Shown here: one piece after another, positions 18,228 to 25,432 of the stretch
Layout of the letters: every line of letters starts with the position of its first letter
Numbering within the stretch: position 1 is the first letter of the stretch
Assembly (NCBI RefSeq): GCF_007833215.1
Contig: NZ_CP042239.1
Coordinates: forward strand, 744,001-808,000
From: Sphingomonas suaedae
GTDB lineage: Bacteria > Pseudomonadota > Alphaproteobacteria > Sphingomonadales > Sphingomonadaceae
Direction: 5' to 3'
DNA: 64,000 nucleotides
Translations under genes and position numbers: made by a program
Notes under the pieces: generated by a model
What the model was told of the DNA's origin: nothing
Seen by the model: only the letters and a program-made list of their open reading frames with translations
The model's database searches: none

Positions 18228-20024
18228 ATGAAACTCGACCATATCCCGCTCGACCGGCTCTCGGTCAGCAAGACCAATATGCGCTATGGCAAGAAGCCGC
18301 CTGACGTGTCCGATATCCTCCCCACCGTGCGCAAGCGCGGGGTGATCGTGCCGGTGCTGGTCCGCCCCAATTGCGCGGCGGACGCGTTCGAGATCGTTGC
18401 AGGCGCGCGCCGCTTTCGCGCAGCGCAGATCGTCGCGGAAGAAACCGGCCATGCCGAGCCGATGCCGTGCGCGATCCTCGAGGCGGACGACGATGCCGCT
18501 GCCATCGAAGCCTCGCTGATCGAGAATATCGCGCGGCTCGACCCCAATGAGGTCAGCCGCTGGGAGACATTCGTGCGCCTCGTCAAACAGGGGCAGACGC
18601 CCGAGGATATCGGCGCGACGTTCGGGCTTCCCGACCTCATGGTCCGGCGCATCCTTGCGCTCGGCAATCTCCTGCCGCGCATCCGCGACCTCTATCGCGC
18701 CGACAAGCTCGACCCGGCGACGGTGCGCCATCTTACCATGGCGAGCAAGGCCCAGCAAAAGGCATGGCTGGCGCTGTACGACGACCCCGACGGCTATGCG
18801 CCGTCGGGCCATCAGCTAAAGGCATGGCTGTTCGGCGGGGCGGCGATCAAGGCGGCGACCGCCTTGTTCCCCATGGAGGGGAGCGGGGTCGCCATCGTCG
18901 CCGACCTGTTCGGCGAGGACGCCTATGTCGCCGATCCCGATGCGTTCTGGATTGCGCAGAATGCGGCGATCGAGGCGCGCCGCGACGCCTATCTCGAAGC
19001 GGGCTGGGCCGATGTGGTGATCGTGCCTGCGTCGGAACAGTTCCACTCCTGGGAATATGAGAAGACGGGCAAGCGCCGGGGCGGGCGGGTCTATGTCGAT
19101 GTCCGCGCCAATGGCGAGGTGACCTTCCACGAAGGCTATGTCAGCCGCGCCGAAGCGCGGCGCGCGGCCAAGGCCGACGCGCCCGATGCGATCAAGCCAG
19201 CGCGCCCCGAGGTGACCGGGGCGATGCAGGCCTATCTCGACCTCCACCGGCACGCCGCCGTCCGCGCGGCGCTGGTCGGGCATCCGGGGGTCGCGCTGCG
19301 GTTGATGGTCGCGCACGCGATTGTCGGCTCGCATCTGTTCCGGGTGACGCCCGAGCCGCAGAACGCGCGCAGCGAGGCGGTGGCCGAGTCGCTCGAAACC
19401 TGTCGCGGCGAGAGCGTGTTCGACGAGAAGCGCCGCGCAGTGCTCGCACTGCTCGGGTTCGATCCCGAGGCCGCGACCGTCACGCGCGGCAATGGCGACG
19501 CCTATGATCTTGCCGGGCTGTTCTACCGGCTGATCGAGCTTCCCGACCCGTGCGTCATGGACGTGGTCGCGGTGGTGATGGGCGAGACGCTGGCGAGCGG
19601 CAGCGCGGCGGTCGATGCGACCGGGCTGCAGCTGGGGGTCGCCATGGCCGACTGGTGGGAGGCCGATCCGGTCTTCCTCGAACTGGTGCGCAACCGCGAA
19701 GTGCTGCTCGCGATCCTCGCCGAGGTCGCGGGCGAGCCGGTCGCGACCGCCAACGCGGGCGAAAAAGGCAAGACTCTCAAGGCGATCATCGCCGACAGCC
19801 TTGCCGGGACCGGGGGACGGACCAAGGCCGCACGCTGGGTGCCGCGTTGGCTGGCGTTCCCGCCTGCAGCCTATACCGCGCGCGGCGGGGTCGGCACGGT
19901 GGGCAGCGCTGCGCTTGCGGCAGCTGCCGCGTCGGCGGCGTCGGCAGACTTGCCCGAGGACCCCGATCCCACTGCGCCAGCGGGCGCGCGGGCCCCCGAG
20001 GACGAACCCCGGCTCGCTGCCTGA
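18228..20024 (+). CDS. ParB/RepB/Spo0J-family nuclease-like protein
   Basis: A 598-residue ParB-like protein. The ATG follows AAGGAG by 9 bases. The N-terminal ParB domain (about residues 5-100) has IPLDRLSVSKTNMRYGKKPP, GVIVPVLVRPN and the GARRFRAAQIV box, then SLIENIARLDPNEVSRWETF. A helix-turn-helix follows (EDIGATFGLPDLMVRRIL). The long C-terminal part (residues 200-598) resembles the large ParB-like proteins carried with ArdC and DUF2958 on alphaproteobacterial mobile elements. No ParA gene is adjacent, so a classical partition role is uncertain. A strong hairpin with a TTTT tract ends the transcript. Confidence 0.88.
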   Translation: MKLDHIPLDRLSVSKTNMRYGKKPPDVSDILPTVRKRGVIVPVLVRPNCAADAFEIVAGARRFRAAQIVAEETGHAEPMPCAILEADDDAAAIEASLIENIARLDPNEVSRWETFVRLVKQGQTPEDIGATFGLPDLMVRRILALGNLLPRIRDLYRADKLDPATVRHLTMASKAQQKAWLALYDDPDGYAPSGHQLKAWLFGGAAIKAATALFPMEGSGVAIVADLFGEDAYVADPDAFWIAQNAAIEARRDAYLEAGWADVVIVPASEQFHSWEYEKTGKRRGGRVYVDVRANGEVTFHEGYVSRAEARRAAKADAPDAIKPARPEVTGAMQAYLDLHRHAAVRAALVGHPGVALRLMVAHAIVGSHLFRVTPEPQNARSEAVAESLETCRGESVFDEKRRAVLALLGFDPEAATVTRGNGDAYDLAGLFYRLIELPDPCVMDVVAVVMGETLASGSAAVDATGLQLGVAMADWWEADPVFLELVRNREVLLAILAEVAGEPVATANAGEKGKTLKAIIADSLAGTGGRTKAARWVPRWLAFPPAAYTARGGVGTVGSAALAAAAASAASADLPEDPDPTAPAGARAPEDEPRLAA

Positions 20025-20049
20025 TCGGGGATTGGTTCTTGGTTCACCG

Positions 20050-20077
20050 CCCGCGCGCGCGGCGCGCGGGGGGCTTT
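20050..20077 (+). terminator. Intrinsic terminator after the ParB-like gene
   Basis: A 9-bp stem of CCCGCGCGC and its complement with a 3-base loop is followed by GGGCTTTT. It lies 26 bases past the stop codon and ends the ardC-DUF2958-parB unit. Confidence 0.7.
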
Positions 20078-20484
20078 TCGCGTCCGTTACCGGAGGTGGG
20101 GCGGGAAAAATTTGGCCGCACGCCCGCGCCCGTGGCCGGGCGCGAGCGTGCGGCGACCGCTGGCGCGGCAGGGGAGTGGGAAGGGGGGCGCACGGGAGAG
20201 GAGAGGGGCGGCGGTGACGGCCGGGAGACCGTGCGGAGGACTGGAGCGCGGAGTGAGCGGGACGGGCATGGCGGGTGACAGGGCAGGCGCCGGTCGCTGA
20301 GCACATGGCAAGGGCCGGGAAGCTCAGCAGCGGTCCGAGAATGTGGCGTGAAGGGATTGAATTAAAGGGAGAAGGCAGGCCGTCTGGCGTTGGAAGGTCG
20401 GGGAGGGCAGGGAGCTGATCGGCACTCTCGCGCGATCGTGTTCGACGCCAGTACCGGGATGAAAAGCCGGGATTTCAGTGCCAT
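20078..20484. other. GC-rich intergenic region
   Basis: No gene supported. It contains a purine-rich G/A tract (about 20,165-20,260) with no protein features on either strand. The promoter of the nuclease operon should lie near its right end. Confidence 0.45.
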
Positions 20485-20901
20485 ATGGCGCGCATGCATC
20501 TGCGCCTGCGAACTCTGCTCCTGCCCGTCCTCCTCGTCGGCTGGGCGACCCCGGCCCTTGCCGACCCGTGCGAGGGCAAGCTGCCCGCGCCGGGAACGCG
20601 ATTCTCGGGCGTGGTGCGCTATGTCGGCGACGGCGACAGTCTGTGTGTCGGACCGGCGCGCCAGCCCGAGCGTTGGATCGAAATCCGCCTCGCCGATTTC
20701 TACGCCCGCGAGCTCAACGCGCCGGGCGGGCGCGAGGCCAAGCGCGTGCTCGAGACGCTCACGCGGGGCCGCACGCTGGTCTGCCGCGCAGGGAAGCGCA
20801 GCTACGACCGCGTCGTCGCCCGCTGCACACTTGGCGGGGTGGCGCTCGGCGACCGACTGCGCGCTGCCGGGGTCGCCGAGGGCGGGCGCGGGCGCCGATG
20901 A
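20485..20901 (+). CDS. Secreted thermonuclease-like (SNase-fold) protein
   Basis: A 138-residue exported protein with an SNase-like OB fold. Residues 1-26 are a signal peptide (LRTLLLPVLLVGWATPALA). The mature part shows FSGVVRYVGDGDSLCVG, IEIRLADFYARELN (matching the catalytic R-L-x-x-x-D/Y-A-x-E region of thermonucleases) and the later arginine in SYDRVVARC. The pattern supports phosphodiesterase activity in the periplasm or outside the cell. The gene overlaps the AlkB-like gene by four bases (ATGA), so the two are probably one operon. Small proteins of this type are frequent in sphingomonad islands. Confidence 0.82.
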   Translation: MARMHLRLRTLLLPVLLVGWATPALADPCEGKLPAPGTRFSGVVRYVGDGDSLCVGPARQPERWIEIRLADFYARELNAPGGREAKRVLETLTRGRTLVCRAGKRSYDRVVARCTLGGVALGDRLRAAGVAEGGRGRR

Positions 20902-21470
20902 CGCTGGCGCTGCCCGGCCTGTTCGACACGCCGCTGCTCGCCGGGCTGAACATGGCGCCGGACCTGGTCGGCGCGGATGCGCAAGCGGCGCTGATCGCCG
21001 GGATCGATGCGAGTGGGCTGACCCCGTTCCGTTTCCAGGGCTGGACCGGCAAGCGGCTCACCCGTTCGTTCGGCTGGTCCTATGATTTCGATACCGGTCG
21101 CTTTGCGCCGACGACGCCGATCCCGGACTGGCTCGTCGATGTCCGCGCGCGCGCTGCCGCGTTCGCCGGGCTAGCCCCCGACGCGCTCGTCCAGGCGCTG
21201 CTGATCCGCTACGATCCGGGCGCGAGCATCGGCTGGCACAAGGACCGTCCGGTGTTCGAGCATGTCGTCGGCATTTCGCTCGGCGCGCCGGCGGCGCTGC
21301 GCTTGCGGCGGCGGGTCGGCGCGAAGTTCGAACGCCGCAGCGTCCCACTCGAACCGGGGTCGGTCTATCATCTTGCGGGCGAGGCCCGGCATGGCTGGGA
21401 GCACAGCATCGCCCCGCTCGAGGCACCGCGCTGGTCGATCACCTTTCGCAGCCTTGCGGTGCGGCGCTGA
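20898..21470 (+). CDS. AlkB-like 2-oxoglutarate/Fe(II)-dependent dioxygenase
   Basis: A 190-residue AlkB-family oxygenase, predicted to repair alkylated bases by oxidative demethylation. The iron ligands are His114 and Asp116 in GWHKDRP and His169 in GWEHSI; the 2-oxoglutarate-binding arginines are Arg178 and Arg184 in RWSITFRSL. The LLIRYDPGASIGWHKD and VVGISLGAPAALRLR segments are typical. The start overlaps the stop of the nuclease gene as ATGA. Exonuclease III lies just beyond, making a small DNA-repair neighbourhood inside the island. Confidence 0.92.
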   Translation: MTLALPGLFDTPLLAGLNMAPDLVGADAQAALIAGIDASGLTPFRFQGWTGKRLTRSFGWSYDFDTGRFAPTTPIPDWLVDVRARAAAFAGLAPDALVQALLIRYDPGASIGWHKDRPVFEHVVGISLGAPAALRLRRRVGAKFERRSVPLEPGSVYHLAGEARHGWEHSIAPLEAPRWSITFRSLAVRR

Positions 21471-21473
21471 TCG

Positions 21474-21803
21474 GTGTCGCAGGAGGACCCGCGCTATCCT
21501 GTTACCCCGGACCGGCGCTATTTCGTGGTGCGCGGTCGGCTGTGGCGGATGAGCAATCCTGCGCTTGACGAGGCCGAGCGTGCGCGACTGGTCGGCGAAC
21601 TGATGGCGGCGCGGCGTGCGGTCGGGGCGTCGCAGCGGAATGGCGACGCGGAAGCGCTGGCGCAGGCGCGCGCACAGGTCGATCGCGCCAAGCGCGCGCT
21701 CGGCGAGCGCGGGCCGGTGTGGTGGGACGATGGCGCACCCGACTATAACCGGCGCATGGTGGCCAACACCCCCTATGCCGACTGGTTCGCCGCCCTGCGC
21801 TGA
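21474..21803 (+). CDS. Small conserved-looking hypothetical protein
   Basis: A 109-residue protein starting at GTG three bases after the AlkB-like gene. It opens with DRRYFVVRGRLWRMSNPAL, continues with a long charged helix (residues 30-75, possibly coiled coil) and ends with WWDDGAPDYNRRMVANTPYA. I believe similar small proteins occur next to alkB/xth-type genes in sphingomonads, but no function is known. Its 3' end overlaps the convergent exonuclease III gene by 31 bases. Confidence 0.75.
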   Translation: MSQEDPRYPVTPDRRYFVVRGRLWRMSNPALDEAERARLVGELMAARRAVGASQRNGDAEALAQARAQVDRAKRALGERGPVWWDDGAPDYNRRMVANTPYADWFAALR

Positions 21804-22591
21804 GGGCGCCGGGGCGGCGCGTCGGCAAGCTCGATCCAGACCGGCGCATGATCGCTGGTCTTCTCCCAGCCGCGCACCTGCGCGTCGACCTGCGCCTCAG
21901 CGAGCCGGGCCGCGAGTGGTGCGCTCAGCAGCAGATGGTCGATCCTCAGGCCGGCATTGCGCGCATAGGCGTTCCGGAAATAGTCCCAGAAAGTGTAGAT
22001 CGTCGCGTCGGGGTGCAGCGCCCGCAGCGCGTCGGTCCAGCCCTGGTCGAGCAACCGGGAATAGGCGGATCGCACCTCGGGGGCGAACAAGGCATCGTCC
22101 AGCCAGCGCTCGGGCTTGTAGACGTCGCGTTCGGTCGGAATGACGTTGAAGTCGCCCGCCAGCATCACCGGTGCCCCCGATGCGAGCAGCTCGGCGGCAT
22201 GGTCGATCAGCCGCTCGAACCAGCGCAGCTTGTAATCGAACTTGGGGCCGGGCCGGGGATTGCCGTTGGGCAGGTAGAGCGCGCCGATCAGCACCCCGTT
22301 CACCGCCGCCTCGATATAGCGCGACTGGAGGTCCTCGCGGTCGCCCGGCATGCCGCGCCGCGTCTCGTGGATTTGTCCGACGCGGCTCAGGATCGCGACG
22401 CCGTTCCAGCTCTTCTGGCCATGCCAGATCGCGTCATAGCCAAGGTCGCGGATCGCGGCCTCGGGGAATTTCGTGTCGGGTGATTTCAGTTCCTGGAGGC
22501 AGACGATGTCGGGCTGCGCCTCGGCAAGCCAGCGCAGCAGCACCGGGAGCCGGCCGTTGACGCCGTTCACATTGTAAGTCGCGATCTTCAT
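21773..22591 (-). CDS. xth: Exodeoxyribonuclease III
   Basis: A 272-residue exonuclease III/AP endonuclease of the endonuclease-exonuclease-phosphatase fold, acting in base-excision repair. Diagnostic motifs are MKIATYNVNGVNGRLPVLL at the start, CLQELKS with the metal-binding Glu34, NGVAILSR, the LAGDFNVIPTERDV catalytic segment, LRIDHLLLS and the closing SDHAPVW with the catalytic Asp-His. All key residues are present and the length is normal. It lies convergent to the AlkB operon. Being inside an accessory island, it may be a second copy in the genome. Confidence 0.95.
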   Translation of the reverse strand: MKIATYNVNGVNGRLPVLLRWLAEAQPDIVCLQELKSPDTKFPEAAIRDLGYDAIWHGQKSWNGVAILSRVGQIHETRRGMPGDREDLQSRYIEAAVNGVLIGALYLPNGNPRPGPKFDYKLRWFERLIDHAAELLASGAPVMLAGDFNVIPTERDVYKPERWLDDALFAPEVRSAYSRLLDQGWTDALRALHPDATIYTFWDYFRNAYARNAGLRIDHLLLSAPLAARLAEAQVDAQVRGWEKTSDHAPVWIELADAPPRRPQRRAANQSA

Positions 22592-23002
22592 GCGAAGACC
22601 AGCGGCATCGCGCGCCAGGGGCGGGGACGCCTCGTCATGCCGCGCGTCCGCTCCGCACGCGCGCGATCGATCCCGCCTCTTGCGCCTTCAAGATCGCGCA
22701 GCAGGGGAGGGGGGCAGCGATCGCTCGGCGAGGACGGCACGTCAGCCCAACGAGGATGGGCGGGGCATGCGGCCACGCACGCTGGGGCATCTTCCGGGCA
22801 ACTGCATGAGGGGGCACGCCGGGTGAGCGGGTGCGGGATACGGAAATCGGGTGTCGCGGTCATGACGAGGACAAGTCGCGGGAGGAGGACTCGTTCCGTC
22901 GGGTCATGGACTCGCCCGGGCGTCCATCTCGCGGGAGGGCATAGCGCCGCGCAACCCGTTGCGCGGCAAGGCGTTTCGCGAACGGTAGCAAAGGAGGCCA
23001 GG
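22592..23002. other. Intergenic region upstream of xth and the DUF3606 gene
   Basis: No gene supported. Open frames here are Arg-rich shadows. It should hold divergent promoters for xth and the DUF3606 gene, but I see no clear boxes. Confidence 0.45.
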
Positions 23003-23179
23003 ATGGCAGACGACAAGAACCTGCGCGCACCCCAGGACAGCGCACGGATCGCGATGGGCGAGGATTATGAGGTCCGCTACTGGACCGAGAAGTTCGGCGT
23101 CAGCGAGGATCGACTGCAGGAGGCGGTCGACGCGGTCGGGCATAGCGCCGACGCGATCGAGCGCTATCTCAGGCAATAG
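23003..23179 (+). CDS. DUF3606 small protein
   Basis: A 58-residue protein with the DUF3606 layout: PQDSARIAMGEDYEVRYWTE, then KFGVSEDRLQEAVDAVG and a closing helix ending RYLRQ. The ATG follows AAAGGAGG by 8 bases, a strong site. The family is small, widespread in Proteobacteria and of unknown function. Confidence 0.88.
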   Translation: MADDKNLRAPQDSARIAMGEDYEVRYWTEKFGVSEDRLQEAVDAVGHSADAIERYLRQ

Positions 23180-23218
23180 GGACTTGCGCGGGGCGGGTTT
23201 CATCGGCCTAAGCGGACG

Positions 23219-23449
23219 ATGACCGCGAGCCAGCTGCAGGACCTGATGATCGCCCGTCTCGCACTCGGTGCCGGCGGCACCCAGCGGCGCTGGCGCACGG
23301 TCGTCGGTCCCGTCCGGCTCCACGACCCTGAAACCCATGCGCATTGCAACTGGTCGGTTGCACCGAGCGGCGGTGCGCGCGAGATCGCCGAAGTCGAGCG
23401 CCTGCTCGACACGCTCCGGCTCGAGCAGCCGATCGTCACCCCGGGCTGA
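23219..23449 (+). CDS. Small hypothetical protein
   Basis: A 76-residue protein, MTASQLQDLMIARLALGAGG at its start, then a region with RWRTVVGPVRLHDPETHAHC and GAREIAEVERLLDTLR near the end. The composition is that of a folded alpha/beta protein and codon use matches its neighbours. I do not recognise a function. It lies in the same direction as its small neighbours, so may share a transcript. Confidence 0.65.
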   Translation: MTASQLQDLMIARLALGAGGTQRRWRTVVGPVRLHDPETHAHCNWSVAPSGGAREIAEVERLLDTLRLEQPIVTPG

Positions 23450-23509
23450 GCGACCGGCTCATCGGATCGACGCCCTGTTCCACGCGTTCCTCCCGCGAGG
23501 AGAAGTAGC

Positions 23510-23868
23510 ATGAGCAGTGATCCAGAACCGGCGGACGCCGGACGCGGTCAGGCAGGTCCCAATCCGTTCGACACCGATACCGGCTATTCGGGGCAGGAAT
23601 ATCACCGCGATCGCGAGCAGGAACTGCTCGACGCTGAAGATCGCGACCAAGGCGCAGCAAGACCGAGCGCACCGGAGATGATCGCGACGCCGCAGCACCG
23701 CCCGAAACGGGCCATCGCGCCCGGATCGACCCGATAACCGGGGAGGTTCATGGCGCGGGGGCGGGGGCCGGCGGCGGCAATCCTGGCGAAGATTATGACA
23801 GCGACGCGCAGGGCGGCAGCGGCTATCCGCGGACCGGCTTCGAGCGCGAGACCCCCAAGGACCGCTGA
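23510..23868 (+). pseudogene. Frameshifted small acidic protein
   Basis: Two adjoining reading frames look like one gene. The first part (from 23510, ATG) reads PNPFDTDTGYSGQEYHRDRE and is open to a TAA at 23735-23737. The second part, in the frame one base back, reads IDPITGEVHGAGAGAGGGNP, then GEDYDSDAQGGSGYPRTG, ending at TGA 23866-23868. Both halves have the Asp/Gly/Tyr-rich character of a small sphingomonad protein type with NPF...TGYSG near the start and IDP.TGEVHG near the end. The shift must lie between 23,638 and 23,735, consistent with loss of one base. A sequencing error or a programmed -1 shift cannot be excluded; no classic slippery heptamer is evident. Confidence 0.55.
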
Positions 23869-23875
23869 CCGACCA

Positions 23876-24106
23876 CTATCGGGGAAGCTCGCCCATCGGA
23901 TCACCGGTAAGCGCTGCCTGCGCGGCGCGCAGGATCAACAGCCGCTCGCTCTCGCTCGCGCGCGCGTTCATCGCGAGCGCGGGGCGGGCAATACTCAGAT
24001 CCGCCCGGATATGCTCGGCGACGCGATTGAGTTCGGCGACACTCGGATCGCGTCCTTCCGCGATGCAAGCGATCACCTCTGGCGCAATCAATGTTGGTTG
24101 CGTCAT
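23876..24106 (-). CDS. Small hypothetical protein
   Basis: A 76-residue protein starting MTQPTLIAPEVIACIAEGRD, with GAGGGAGAGG upstream as ribosome site. It is mostly helical, with SVAELNRVAEHIRADLSIAR in the middle and GDPMGELPR at the end. No family recognised. It is convergent with the frameshifted gene, separated by 7 bases. Confidence 0.6.
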   Translation of the reverse strand: MTQPTLIAPEVIACIAEGRDPSVAELNRVAEHIRADLSIARPALAMNARASESERLLILRAAQAALTGDPMGELPR

Positions 24107-24327
24107 CTGTCGGCCTCTCCCTCTTTGACATGGAGATAGGACGGGACGGCGAGGTGCAAAGGGGCAGGGCGCCGTCATATGCGACGAACCGCGCATCCGT
24201 GCGCCGGCATGTGCTCAGGTCGAGCTCGCCGAGCTTTTCCGCGCCATGTGCGCGGGCGACTTGCGCGACGGCATTGGGCCGAGGTTCTGGACTGCACCCG
24301 TGAGCTTACGGGGCACTTGGATGGGTG

Positions 24328-24846
24328 TCAGGGCCGATTGGGCTCGTCGACCGATGCACCGCGCGCGATCAGGCGCGCAGCGATCGCGCGATAGGGGAGG
24401 TGGCAACTAGTCCACGGGTGTCGCGGCTCGATGGTGGCCGCGTTCCAATATTCGGCGAGCAGGCGGCTGTCGGATACGAACGGACGCAGCACATGGAGTG
24501 CCAGGCGGACCTCGATCGTTCCCACGGCTTCGCGTGACGAGCGGTTCGCCGCCTCGCGCAGGATTTGCAGCGCGAGGTTGATCAGCGCATCGCGATGGGC
24601 TCGGCGGCGCGCGCGCTGCCTGCCGAACGGGATCGAGGCGAGGTCGATCCAAGGCGCGGCACAGTGGCGTGGGCATTTGATCGCCGCGCGTGCCGCGCGC
24701 CAGTCGGTGTTGCCGCCATTGCGCCGGACCTCGGCGATCAACGCGTCGAGTTCCCAGATTTCGGTGGCTTTGCACCCCCGACAGGTGACGCGCACCTGCG
24801 CTTCGACGCGATACAGATCCGAGAGAAACTTGGGATTACCGACCAC
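24328..24846 (-). CDS. Hypothetical protein with paired CxxC-type cysteines
   Basis: A 172-residue protein from a GTG start (VVGNPKFLSDLYRVEAQVRV). The start is chosen because the preceding gene ends 10 bases upstream and the text before it looks non-coding; the ribosome site is weak. CRGC near residue 24 and CPRHC about 37 residues later could bind one zinc. The middle is Arg-rich (FGRQRARRRAHRDALI) and the end has HPWTSCHLPYRAIAARLIAR. I do not know the family. It forms a probable two-gene unit with the small gene at 24857. Confidence 0.6.
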   Translation of the reverse strand: MVGNPKFLSDLYRVEAQVRVTCRGCKATEIWELDALIAEVRRNGGNTDWRAARAAIKCPRHCAAPWIDLASIPFGRQRARRRAHRDALINLALQILREAANRSSREAVGTIEVRLALHVLRPFVSDSRLLAEYWNAATIEPRHPWTSCHLPYRAIAARLIARGASVDEPNRP

Positions 24847-24856
24847 GGCGCGCCGG

Positions 24857-25060
24857 TCACGCGATGACGGGGAGCGCCAGCTGTTCGCCACTACGCGCCA
24901 GCGCGGCGCGGGCGTGATGCGCAGCTCCCACCGCCTGGCGGTAATGCACGGTTCGTAGGCGCTCGGCCTCGTCGAACCCCAGCGGCGACCAGTCCTCCGT
25001 GGGATAGCAGGCGTCGTAGATCGCGCGCGCAGCTGCACGCAGCTGGAGGTCGTGCTCCAT
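24857..25060 (-). CDS. Small hypothetical protein
   Basis: A 67-residue protein, MEHDLQLRAAARAIYDACYP at its start, then TEDWSPLGFDEAERLRTVHY. The ATG start is preceded by GAGCCTGAG, a modest ribosome site. The frame ends just before the next gene on the same strand. No family recognised; helical composition. Confidence 0.6.
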   Translation of the reverse strand: MEHDLQLRAAARAIYDACYPTEDWSPLGFDEAERLRTVHYRQAVGAAHHARAALARSGEQLALPVIA

Positions 25061-25432
25061 GCTCAGGCTCCATCGATGTGAACGACCGCGAATCGCGGTG
25101 ATCGTGTGATAGAACAAGACGGGAACATCGGGCAATGCGGATTAGCGATCGTGATCGGCGTGCGGTGCGGGGCTTGCGGTGGCGGTCGTGTTGATTGCGA
25201 GGGCGGCGGGGCATCACGGGGTGCTGTCAGATGCAGGTCGAATTGTAGCTCTGGTCGAACCGCGCCTTGCCTTCGGGCGGCACGAGATTAAATGCTTATC
25301 TCAGACCGCTTTTGGGCCGGTTGCGGACAGGCGGGTTCTGGCCAGTGCGTTGCGAAAGCAGACACCAGCCGGGTGGGGCAACGAAGGGCGTGAATCGTGC
25401 CGGTGGCTGACCGCCAGGTTTCCGCTGATCGT
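25061..25432. other. Intergenic region after the SIR2 gene
   Basis: No gene supported. GACCGCTTTTGGGCCGGTTG near 25,308 resembles small intergenic repeats common in sphingomonads. Base composition is less extreme than in the left part of the island, and a defence-cassette boundary may lie here. Confidence 0.4.
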
